This document shows, piece by piece, positions 25,421 through 32,959 of a stretch of DNA of 44,791 nt. Positions within the stretch are counted from its first letter, which is position 1. Every line of letters starts with the position of its first letter. The notes beneath the pieces were generated by a model, which ran no database searches, had not been told where the DNA came from, and was given only the letters and a program-made list of their open reading frames with translations. The position numbers and the translations under genes were made by a program. The stretch comes from Bacteroidota bacterium (GTDB lineage Bacteria > Bacteroidota > Bacteroidia > Chitinophagales > Chitinophagaceae), in assembly GCA_013286425.1 (NCBI GenBank), contig JABDFS010000014.1, positions 1 to 44,791 on the forward strand, written 5' to 3'.

Positions 25421-26902
25421 ATGCTATTGCTTGGAATAGATATAGGAACATCATCAGTAAAAGTTTCTGTTGTTGATGCGGCTTCACAGAAGCGCATTGT
25501 GTCTGCACAATTTCCCGAAAATGAAGCAGAGATCATCAGCCTTCAAAACGGTTGGGCAGAGCAAAACCCTGACACGTGGTGGGAATATTTACAGCATGCA
25601 TTGATGGAAGCAAATGTTTCAGGAAAGTATGATCCGAAAGATATCGCTGCGATTGGTATTGCTTATCAAATGCACGGACTTGTTGTGGTAAACAAGATGC
25701 AACTCGCTTTGCGCAACAGTATTATCTGGTGTGATAGTCGTGCTGTGCCTTACGGCGATAAAGCACTGGCTGCAATAGGAGAAGAAAAATGTTTGAGTTG
25801 CTTATTAAATTCTCCGGGAAACTTCACTGCTTCCAAACTTGCATGGCTAAAAGAAAATGAACCTGTAATATATAAGCAGGCACATAAAATAATGTTGCCC
25901 GGTGATTTCATCGCTATGCGTTTAACAGGCGATATCACTACAACACCTTCTGCCTTATCTGAGGGCATCTTTTGGGATTTTCAGCATGATGAAATTTCAA
26001 AAGATGTAATGCGCTATTTTAATTTTAAAACAGGGTTGATACCACAGGTAAAAGATGTATTCAGCACACATGGTTTTTTAAAAGAAGAAGTTGCTGCTAA
26101 GCTTGGATTAAAGCAGGGTATTCCGGTTAGTTATAAAGCAGGCGACCAATTGAACAATGCACTTTCATTAAATGTGATGCAGCCCGGAGAAGTTGCTGCA
26201 ACAGCAGGTACATCAGGTGTTATTTATGCTGTTGCTGATGATCTGGTGCACGATAAATTAAGTCGCGTAAACAGTTTTGCGCATCTTAATCATTCAACAA
26301 AAGAAAAAAGAATTGGTGTATTGCTTTGCATTAACGGCACAGGCATTATGAATAGCTGGACAAAAAAATTGATCGGCTCTAATAAAACTTATTCGCAATT
26401 GAATGATGAAGCGGCAGCAATAGCGCCGGGAAGCGAAGGATTATTAATATTTCCTTTTGGCAATGGTGCGGAGCGTATGTTAAGTAACGAAATAGTTGGC
26501 TCGTCTATTCAAAATATAGATCTGAATAAACATACACCTGCACATATTTATCGTGCAGCACAGGAAGGCATTGCTTATGCATTCAGGTATGGATTGGATA
26601 TAATGCGTGAGAACAATATTGAACCAAAAGTTATTCGCGCAGGCAAGGCCAATATGTTTTTGAGTGATGTATTTGTTGATGCATTTGTAAATGTTTGCAA
26701 TGTGCCTGTTGAGTTGTATGAAAATGATGGCAGCGTTGGCGCCGCACTTGGTGCAGGTATCGGTGCTAAAATTTTTGAAGATGAAAAAGCAGCATTCAGC
26801 AATATGCAGCGTTTAAAACTGATTGAACCGAATGGGAAACATGCTAATGAAAAGAGTTATGAGAAGTGGAAGAATGAGTTAAGAAAAAAACTAACTACTT
26901 AA
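25421..26902 (+). CDS. xylB: Xylulokinase (FGGY family carbohydrate kinase)
   Basis: A 493-residue cytoplasmic kinase that phosphorylates D-xylulose at O5 to feed the pentose phosphate pathway. The FGGY fold shows LLGIDIGTSSVKVSVVD at the N-terminus, WCDSRA near residue 107, the AGDQLNNALSLNVMQPGE loop around 240-257, EVAATAGTSGVIYA as the second phosphate motif, and PFGNGAERML near 344. The Asp in AGDQ is the catalytic base of the family. The length agrees with XylB (about 480-500). Xylose isomerase (xylA) is not in the window. It follows the isomerase/epimerase gene by 115 nt, so it may have its own promoter. Confidence 0.9.
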   Translation: MLLLGIDIGTSSVKVSVVDAASQKRIVSAQFPENEAEIISLQNGWAEQNPDTWWEYLQHALMEANVSGKYDPKDIAAIGIAYQMHGLVVVNKMQLALRNSIIWCDSRAVPYGDKALAAIGEEKCLSCLLNSPGNFTASKLAWLKENEPVIYKQAHKIMLPGDFIAMRLTGDITTTPSALSEGIFWDFQHDEISKDVMRYFNFKTGLIPQVKDVFSTHGFLKEEVAAKLGLKQGIPVSYKAGDQLNNALSLNVMQPGEVAATAGTSGVIYAVADDLVHDKLSRVNSFAHLNHSTKEKRIGVLLCINGTGIMNSWTKKLIGSNKTYSQLNDEAAAIAPGSEGLLIFPFGNGAERMLSNEIVGSSIQNIDLNKHTPAHIYRAAQEGIAYAFRYGLDIMRENNIEPKVIRAGKANMFLSDVFVDAFVNVCNVPVELYENDGSVGAALGAGIGAKIFEDEKAAFSNMQRLKLIEPNGKHANEKSYEKWKNELRKKLTT

Positions 26903-26912
26903 ATTTATTAAA

Positions 26913-27479
26913 TTGAAGAGATACAACCCTAATAAAACTCACTTAATCGTTTCAATCGTATTCCTGTTGTTGTTGCTCAATTACAACTTTCCTTTATTTA
27001 GGTTTAAAAATATATTAGCGAATTACTATGTAGGAACTATATTTTGCCTCCTTCCGATATTTTTAATAGTTAATTTTTTTTATTGTCAGTTTTCATCTGT
27101 AATTAAAATAATATCTGGGGTTATTTTTGGAGTATTATCACTTTTTTTTACAGTATTTGCACTCTTTACTTTCATCGAAGCTTTATCAATACAAGATACT
27201 GGCCATGATGATTCGTTTCAAAATATTCATGAAATAATAACCAACGGTTACAGCATTAAAGTTTATCAAACTGATGGAGGAGCCACAACTGATTTTGGAA
27301 TTGTGGTTCGCCAGGAAAAAGAAATTTTACCAGGGTTATTGTTAGTGAAAAGTTTATACTCTCAATATCATTGCGATGATGTCAGGTATAAATTAAGCGA
27401 TGAAAAAAATCTGTTGATTGATGATTATGAAAATGATTCTATGGTAAAAATTAAATTAAATAGTTGGGTATATTTTTAA
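26913..27479 (+). CDS. Hypothetical membrane protein
   Basis: A 188-residue frame that must use the TTG at 26913, since the only later Met is near the C-terminus. Three hydrophobic stretches lie in the first half (about residues 11-24, 37-58 and 64-88), followed by a soluble ~95-residue C-terminal part of beta character containing VYQTDGGATTDFGIVVRQEKE. The gene begins 10 nt after xylB and looks translationally coupled, but its AT-rich composition differs a little from its neighbours. No domain recognised. The next gene is convergent. Confidence 0.55.
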   Translation: MKRYNPNKTHLIVSIVFLLLLLNYNFPLFRFKNILANYYVGTIFCLLPIFLIVNFFYCQFSSVIKIISGVIFGVLSLFFTVFALFTFIEALSIQDTGHDDSFQNIHEIITNGYSIKVYQTDGGATTDFGIVVRQEKEILPGLLLVKSLYSQYHCDDVRYKLSDEKNLLIDDYENDSMVKIKLNSWVYF

Positions 27480-27505
27480 TTTTTGCTTAAATAATTATTA
27501 CAACA

Positions 27506-28078
27506 CTAACTATTTATCTTTTTCAGAAAATCATAAATATCTTCCCATCCTTTTGTTTCAAGTGCAAGCGAAGTTTCGCGCAGCACTTCAACCGTATCTG
27601 TCAACTCTTTTAAACCAAGTCCATCGCGCCTGTGAATCCATATTCCTTTACAGCCAAGATTCTTTGCCATTTGTACATCAGTAATACGGTCACCAATTAC
27701 AAAAGAATTTTCAATATCATAATCTGGATTATTTAAATATTGTGTTAGCATACCAATGCGCGGCTTGCGGTTGGGCGATTTATCTTCTTTAAAAGAACCA
27801 TCAATATAAACAGCTTCAAAATTTACATCTTCATTTTTAAAAGCCTTCATAATAAAATCCTGTATCGGCTGAAAATGTTCATATGGAAAATATTCAGTGC
27901 CTAATCCATCCTGGTTGCTTACAATTACCAACTCATAATCAAATTCTGTAGCAATTAAATTCATGTATTTAAAAACATGCGGAAGAAATTCAAGCTTATC
28001 CCAGCTATCAATATTGCCGCTTTGTGGTTCAATTATAAGTGTGCCATCACGATCGATAAATAAAATTCTCTTTGCCAT
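27506..28078 (-). CDS. Histidinol-phosphatase-like HAD protein (HisB N-terminal type, stand-alone)
   Basis: A 190-residue HAD-III phosphatase that reads like the N-terminal half of HisB: FIDRDGTLIIEP with Asp8/Asp10, DSWDKLEFLPHVF, VIVSNQDGLGTEYFP, RKPRIGML, and FVIGDRITDVQMAKNLGC as the acidic motif IV. The zinc-binding cysteines that E. coli HisB has before the RKP motif are absent (IDGSFKEDKSPNRKPR instead). It lacks the imidazole-glycerol-phosphate dehydratase domain that normally follows, so it is a single-function phosphatase. It lies among sugar genes, not in a his operon, so a sugar-phosphate substrate is also possible; I therefore leave the symbol empty. Confidence 0.7.
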   Translation of the reverse strand: MAKRILFIDRDGTLIIEPQSGNIDSWDKLEFLPHVFKYMNLIATEFDYELVIVSNQDGLGTEYFPYEHFQPIQDFIMKAFKNEDVNFEAVYIDGSFKEDKSPNRKPRIGMLTQYLNNPDYDIENSFVIGDRITDVQMAKNLGCKGIWIHRRDGLGLKELTDTVEVLRETSLALETKGWEDIYDFLKKINS

Positions 28079-28194
28079 AGCTGCAATGTTACAATTTGTT
28101 TTTATGTTGAATATTATTAAGCTTCAATTATTATATGCAGATAAAAAACAAATACCTATTTTTAAAACCTTTATTCACCTAACGAGCTATCATC

Positions 28195-29115
28195 ATGAAC
28201 ACGTCAAGAAGAAAATTTGTAGTACAAAGCACGCTTGCCGCTGCAGGCTTTTCATTGTTGAGATCAAAATCTTTTGCATCACCATTTGCAAGCGATCATA
28301 TCACAGGTTTACAATTGTATTCTGTAAGAGATGATATGGGCAAAGACCCATCAGGAACATTAAAGCAGCTTTCAGCAATTGGTTATCGCTATGTTGAACA
28401 TGCGAATTATGTTGACCGGAAATTTTATGGATACAGCGCTGCTGATTTTAAAAAATTACTGGATGATCTTAATTTAAAAATGCGAAGCGGCCATACTGTA
28501 ATGAGCGCCCAGCATTGGGATGACTCAAAAAATGACTTTACTGATGTATGGAAAAATACAGTGGAAGATGCGGCTGCTGTTGGACAGGAATTTGTAATAA
28601 GCCCATGGCTGGATGAAGCATTGCGGACAGATATGGACAAGCTGAAAAAATTTATGGATGTGTTTAACAAGTGCGGTGAATTATGCGGAAAGTATAACAT
28701 GAAGTTCGGTTATCACAATCATGACTTTGAAATTGTAACCAAAGTAGGTGATGAAAATTTATATGATTTCATTATAAAAAATACTGATCCCAATCTTGTT
28801 ATTCAGCAGATGGATATTGGCAACTGGTATGGCAATGGTGGACGTGCAATTGATATAATGAAAAAGTACCCCGGAAGATTTGTATCAATGCATGTAAAAG
28901 ATGAAATAAAATCTACCAAAGGTGAAATGGGCGGCGAACCTTATGAAAGCACTGTTCTTGGTAAAGGTGTACTTGATGTAAAATCTATTCTTGATTATGC
29001 AAAAAAGAATGGTGGCACAAAACATTTTATTATTGAACAGGAATCTTATCAAAACATGACACCACTTGATTCTGCTAAAGAAGATCTTGCAATGATGAAG
29101 AAATGGGGATATTAA
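28195..29115 (+). CDS. Tat-exported sugar phosphate isomerase/epimerase-like TIM barrel protein (second paralogue)
   Basis: A 306-residue paralogue of the protein encoded at 24382. The twin-arginine signal NTSRRKFVVQS is followed by a hydrophobic stretch ending at about residue 28 (KSFASPFA). Barrel marks: GLQLYSVRDDMG (~35-46), RYVEHANY (~64), FGYHNHDFEI (~169), IQQMDIGNWYGNGG (~203) with the usual metal/substrate residues, MHVKDEIKST and the C-terminal FIIEQE. The spacing of the GYHNH motif and the last Glu is the same as in the paralogue. It is flanked by a HisB-type gene and biotin synthase on the opposite strand and ends in a strong terminator. Specific activity is not known. Confidence 0.85.
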   Translation: MNTSRRKFVVQSTLAAAGFSLLRSKSFASPFASDHITGLQLYSVRDDMGKDPSGTLKQLSAIGYRYVEHANYVDRKFYGYSAADFKKLLDDLNLKMRSGHTVMSAQHWDDSKNDFTDVWKNTVEDAAAVGQEFVISPWLDEALRTDMDKLKKFMDVFNKCGELCGKYNMKFGYHNHDFEIVTKVGDENLYDFIIKNTDPNLVIQQMDIGNWYGNGGRAIDIMKKYPGRFVSMHVKDEIKSTKGEMGGEPYESTVLGKGVLDVKSILDYAKKNGGTKHFIIEQESYQNMTPLDSAKEDLAMMKKWGY

Positions 29116-29145
29116 AAAAGAAACAAGATACAGGGGACAAGAATC

Positions 29146-29267
29146 AAGACACAAGGGTCAAGATACAAGAAGTAATATTCAGAAAGCATCAATAAAAAAA
29201 TCCTGCAACATTATTTGCAGGATTTTTTTATTTCTACCTGAATCTTGTTCCTTGACCCTTGTGTCTT
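29146..29267. terminator. Nested inverted repeats with bidirectional rho-independent terminator
   Basis: The outer arms AAGACACAAGGGTCAAG (29146-29162) and CTTGACCCTTGTGTCTT (29251-29267) are a perfect 17-bp inverted repeat. Inside is a second perfect 15-bp stem, 29194-29208 with 29215-29229 (core TCCTGCAA / TTGCAGGA), loop CATTAT, with A and T runs on either side so that it works on both strands. It separates the isomerase gene from the convergent biotin synthase gene. Confidence 0.85.
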
Positions 29268-29271
29268 ATCT

Positions 29272-30276
29272 TTAATCTATCACTTCTTCCAGCAATTCCT
29301 TTTCTTCTTTAAATGCCACTCTTGGCTTCAATCCAAGCAATTGAAACATGGCATCATCTTCTTCAAAACTTGGGTTAGGTGTGGTTAATAATTTATCACC
29401 TGCAAATATTGAGTTAGCGCCGGCCATAAAACATAAAGCCTGTTCAGAAATAGTCATGTTGGTTCTTCCTGCGCTTAAACGCACCATTGCTTTCGGCATT
29501 AAAATACGCGCGGTAGCAATCATGCGAATCATATCCCACACATCAATTCTCTGATTATGTTCTAAAGGTGTTCCTGCAACCGGCACCAATGCATTAATAG
29601 GTACACTTTCAGGATGTTCAGGCATTGTTGATAATGTATGCAACATCTTTATGCGGTCTTCATGTGTTTCACCTAAACCAATAATGCCGCCACAACAAAC
29701 ACTTACACCTGCTTTACGCACATTGTCTAATGTTTGTAAACGGTCATTATACGTGCGTGTAGTAATGATGTGTTCATAATATTCAGACGATGTATCAAGG
29801 TTATGATTGTAAGCATACAAACCTGCGTCAGCAAGCTTTTGCGCCTGTGTTTCCGTAAGCATTCCTAATGTGCAGCAAACTTCCATTCCCAATTCATTCA
29901 CGCCCTTCACCATTTCCAGCACGCGGTCAAAATCTTTGTTATCGCGCACTTCACGCCATGCAGCACCCATGCAAAAACGCGTGCTGCCTGCATCTTTTGC
30001 TTTTTGAGCGTAACACAACACTTCATCTTTTTTCATCAATGCATGCACATTAACTCCTGTATGATAACGCGCAGCCTGTGGACAATAAGCACAATCTTCG
30101 GTGCAGCCACCGGTTTTAATACTCAGTAAAGTGCAAACCTGTACTTCAGCAGTATCATTGTATTTTTTGTGTACTGCTGCAGCTTTAAAAACCAGCTCCA
30201 GCAATGGCGCGTTGTAAATTTCATATATCTCTTCTATCGACCAGTTATTACGAATTACGTTTTGCATAATCATCAT
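29272..30276 (-). CDS. bioB: Biotin synthase
   Basis: A 334-residue radical SAM enzyme that inserts sulfur into dethiobiotin to form biotin. The SAM-cluster motif CTEDCAYC gives Cys58, Cys62 and Cys65, preceded by SIKTGG and followed by PQAARYHTG. The second [2Fe-2S] cluster ligands are in the VCCTLGMLT and [12 protein letters not shown] segments (about residues 131 and 192), with the conserved YNHNLDTS between them. The Arg ligand region RLSAGRTNM is near 265. The start may be the first or the fourth Met (MMIMQNV). No other bio genes are adjacent. It is transcribed alone, ending at the strong terminator. Confidence 0.96.
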   Translation of the reverse strand: MMIMQNVIRNNWSIEEIYEIYNAPLLELVFKAAAVHKKYNDTAEVQVCTLLSIKTGGCTEDCAYCPQAARYHTGVNVHALMKKDEVLCYAQKAKDAGSTRFCMGAAWREVRDNKDFDRVLEMVKGVNELGMEVCCTLGMLTETQAQKLADAGLYAYNHNLDTSSEYYEHIITTRTYNDRLQTLDNVRKAGVSVCCGGIIGLGETHEDRIKMLHTLSTMPEHPESVPINALVPVAGTPLEHNQRIDVWDMIRMIATARILMPKAMVRLSAGRTNMTISEQALCFMAGANSIFAGDKLLTTPNPSFEEDDAMFQLLGLKPRVAFKEEKELLEEVID

Positions 30277-30471
30277 TTAAAAAAACAAAAATAGGGAAGT
30301 TGGTTTTTATACAAAGAAGAATGAATATTCGGGCAATCAGCAGTTGATAAAAATCAGCTTCGGTTGCGGCTGTACGCTGCACTCCGCCTCAAAATCCTGG
30401 GCACAAAATCTTCACCGGGGTATTCACTTCCATCCGCTGCCTTTGAATTATTGAAAAATTGTCAGCAAAAA

Positions 30472-31581
30472 TCACTGTGCCAAAAACTGGCTATGAATAT
30501 AATCCACTACATCATTATAATCCTGCCGTTGATTATATACTTCAAGCTGGCGATCTGCACCTGTGCCGCGTTCAAGAATTTTATGTACATAATTAATAGC
30601 ATCCCTGCTGCCTAACTCATCTACAACATCATCAACAAACTCCAGCAATTCATAAATTAAAACGCGGGTATTTACTTCAGTTTCTTTACCAAAATCAATC
30701 AAATTGCTGTCAATACCATACCTGCTTGCGCGCCATTTATTTTCATTCACCAGCACACGCGGATAAATAATGAAATTCAAATTCTGGTTGCGCAGCTTAT
30801 ACAGTTTTGCACAAATAGCCTGGAACAATGCAGCAATAGCAATCGTTTCATTGATGGTCATCGGTACATCGCATATCCTGAATTCAACAGTATTGAAGAA
30901 AGGATGCACCCTCAGGTCCCACCATATCTTTTTTGCATTATCAATACAGTTGGTTTTGATGAGCAGGTTTACATAATTTTCATATGCTTCAATGCTTTCA
31001 AAATAATCAGGAATACCGGTGCGGGGGAATTTATCAAACACTTTAGTACGGAATGATTTATAACCTGTGTACCTGCCTTCCCAAAAAGGAGAATTGGTGC
31101 TGAGCGCATACACGTGCGGTAAGAAATATCTCGCCGAATTGGCAATATGAATCGCCATCTTACGGTCTTCCATACCCACATGCACATGCAACCCGAAAAT
31201 AAGATTGCTGCGCGCAGCTTCCTGCAATTCATTTACAATTTGATTGTAACGAACATGGTCTGTGATCAACTGGTTTTCCCACGGACTAAAAGGATGTGTT
31301 CCCGATGCACCCATCCAAAAACCTAAACCATCTGCTATTTGCGAAATAACAGTACGAAGCGTTGTTACATCATGACGCGCTTCTTCAATGTCCTGGCAAA
31401 TATCTGTGCCTACTTCTACAACGGCCTGGTGCATTTCAGCCTTTACTTTATCCTTAAGTAGTTTATGGCCTTCGGTTACTATCTTTTGTTCATGGCTTTT
31501 AAGCTCACGCGTTTCAGGATCCAAAACCATGTACTCTTCTTCAACACCTAATGTAAAATGCTTATAGTTTATTTGCGACAT
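30472..31581 (-). CDS. Carboxylate-amine ligase, YbdK type (GCS2 family)
   Basis: A 369-residue member of the glutamate-cysteine ligase 2 family. Landmarks: FTLGVEEEYMVLDPETREL at the N-terminus, GASGTHPFSPWE near residue 95, FGLHVHVGMEDR near 130 (metal/nucleotide residues), LSTNSPFWEGRYTGYKSFR near 160, and WWDLRVHPFFNTVEFRICDVPMT near 218 as the strong GCS2 signature. E. coli YbdK makes gamma-glutamylcysteine only weakly; the true substrates are unknown. It lies 80 nt downstream of the ATP-grasp gene on the same strand, the two forming a likely amidoligase pair. A palindromic repeat is placed right before its ATG. Confidence 0.87.
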   Translation of the reverse strand: MSQINYKHFTLGVEEEYMVLDPETRELKSHEQKIVTEGHKLLKDKVKAEMHQAVVEVGTDICQDIEEARHDVTTLRTVISQIADGLGFWMGASGTHPFSPWENQLITDHVRYNQIVNELQEAARSNLIFGLHVHVGMEDRKMAIHIANSARYFLPHVYALSTNSPFWEGRYTGYKSFRTKVFDKFPRTGIPDYFESIEAYENYVNLLIKTNCIDNAKKIWWDLRVHPFFNTVEFRICDVPMTINETIAIAALFQAICAKLYKLRNQNLNFIIYPRVLVNENKWRASRYGIDSNLIDFGKETEVNTRVLIYELLEFVDDVVDELGSRDAINYVHKILERGTGADRQLEVYNQRQDYNDVVDYIHSQFLAQ

Positions 31582-31606
31582 ATAACCCCCAACCCCTGAA
31601 GGGGAG
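31581..31606 (-). repeat. Short palindromic repeat, copy 1, at the start codon of the GCS2 gene
   Basis: On the gene strand, CTCCCCTTCAGGGG is followed by TTGGGGGTTAT and the ATG of the GCS2-like gene. The same plan, CTCCCCTTTAAGGGATGGGG, occurs at 43281-43300 on the plus strand. The palindrome CCCC-TTCA-GGGG folds a small hairpin in the intergenic leader between the two genes of this cassette. Confidence 0.55.
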
Positions 31607-31661
31607 TTTTACTCCACCTTAAAGGGAATTTTGTAATTAATAATTTTTTTAAGTTGCGCAT

Positions 31662-32618
31662 TTACGAAAACAATGGTTGTTTGTTTGCGCTTGTTCTTAT
31701 ATACTCACCCCATGTAAGGTTATCTTTGTTTTCTGCATAAGACTGTGCTTTTTCAATAGCATAGTTAGCCGCAGTTTCCACAACCCATGCAAAGTTTTCT
31801 TCTCCAACACTGTTGCGGTCTGCATCAGGTGCAGGGTTACAAAAATCTATTGCATAAGGCACGCCATCGCGCAGCGCCAATTCAACTGTATTAAAATCGT
31901 AACCAAGATATTTGTTGATGCGCAGTACTATATCTTCCATCTCTTTCAACTTTTCTGCACCAGGTTTAAAACCTGCCACATAACGCAAATGATGCGGATT
32001 GCGTGGTTCGTAAGGCATTATACGCACATATTTTCCCCCAATGCAATAACAGCGGTAATATTCTTCAAATACTATTTCTTCCTGTAACAACATAACCAAC
32101 TGGCCTGTTTCAGCATGCTTATCAAAGAAATCATTCATATCGGTCAGCTTATAAACATTTTTCCATCCGCCGCCTGCAAAAGGTTTCATGTATGCGGGAA
32201 ACCCTACGTAATTAAAAATATCTTCCCAATCTAACGGGTAAGTGAGGTTCGTGAACGATTCATCGCTTGTATCTGTGGGCAGATCACGTGAAGGAAGAAT
32301 TACAGTTTTAGGTACCGGAACATTGATCTTTGTGGCAAGGCAATTGTTGAAGAACTTTTCATCCGCACTCCACCAGAAAGGGTTATTAATAACCGCTGTT
32401 CCCGTTAATGCTGCATTCTTTAAAAAGGCGCGGTAAAAAGGAACATCCTGGCTTATACGGTCAATGATAACTGAATAGTCTGTTGGTTCGCCCTGCTTTA
32501 CTTTATCAATTTTAACCGCTTCTGCCTGTATCCCGTCAATATTTTTACTGTTTACGCGTTCAATGAATGCATCAGGAAAAGTTCTTTCCTTTCCGAATAA
32601 AATGCCGATCTTTTTCAT
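31662..32618 (-). CDS. ATP-grasp superfamily ligase
   Basis: A 318-residue cytoplasmic ATP-grasp protein. The N-terminal pre-ATP-grasp domain begins KKIGILFGKERTFPDAFIERVN. The ATP-grasp body contains YVGFPAYMKPFAGGGWKNVYKL (about residues 168-189, glycine-rich loop with the adenine-side Lys), MLLQEEIVFEEYYRCYCIGGKYVRI (about 207-231), and VELALRDGVPYAIDFCNPAPDAD (about 261-283), where Glu, Asp and Asn would bind Mg-ATP. Such enzymes join a carboxylate to an amine or thiol. Directly downstream is the GCS2-like ligase, so the pair may build a short amide-linked metabolite. No specific substrate is readable. Confidence 0.82.
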   Translation of the reverse strand: MKKIGILFGKERTFPDAFIERVNSKNIDGIQAEAVKIDKVKQGEPTDYSVIIDRISQDVPFYRAFLKNAALTGTAVINNPFWWSADEKFFNNCLATKINVPVPKTVILPSRDLPTDTSDESFTNLTYPLDWEDIFNYVGFPAYMKPFAGGGWKNVYKLTDMNDFFDKHAETGQLVMLLQEEIVFEEYYRCYCIGGKYVRIMPYEPRNPHHLRYVAGFKPGAEKLKEMEDIVLRINKYLGYDFNTVELALRDGVPYAIDFCNPAPDADRNSVGEENFAWVVETAANYAIEKAQSYAENKDNLTWGEYIRTSANKQPLFS

Positions 32619-32959
32619 ATAGTTTTAATTTTTTGCTGCATGAAAATGCAAACAGGAAGTGTGATGAATTTCATACCAGCAAGATTAATAATTTTTAATT
32701 GAAGTTAACGGCTTCAAATTAAAGTAAATTAACTAAAGTAATTTTTTTTAATAAATAGACAGATGTGTATAAACAAATGCAAAAACATGCTGGCAACCTG
32801 TACAAGTTAGTGAAGCCACAACTGCTGCAAAAAAGCCTAAGTACAAATGCCATAAGGTTGTAATATGGTTTCTTTATTCTGTTACTTTAATGCTAATTCA
32901 TTTTTGCAATTGGTATATTTCTTACTTTTCAACCTTTCTTAATATCAGCAAACCTTATC
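32619..32959. other. Gene-free 341-bp divergent intergenic region
   Basis: This lies between the divergent ATP-grasp and repeat-protein genes. It is AT-rich with no frame of interest, no tRNA-like fold and no clear repeat. It must hold both promoters, but I could not point to a consensus TTTG/TAnnTTTG pair with correct spacing. Confidence 0.5.

Noticed and set aside
30277-30471. Gene or RNA in the GC-richer gap between bioB and the GCS2 gene
   Set aside because: A short GC-rich string (GTTGCGGCTGTACGCTGCAC) stands out, but no frame, fold or second copy could be supported.
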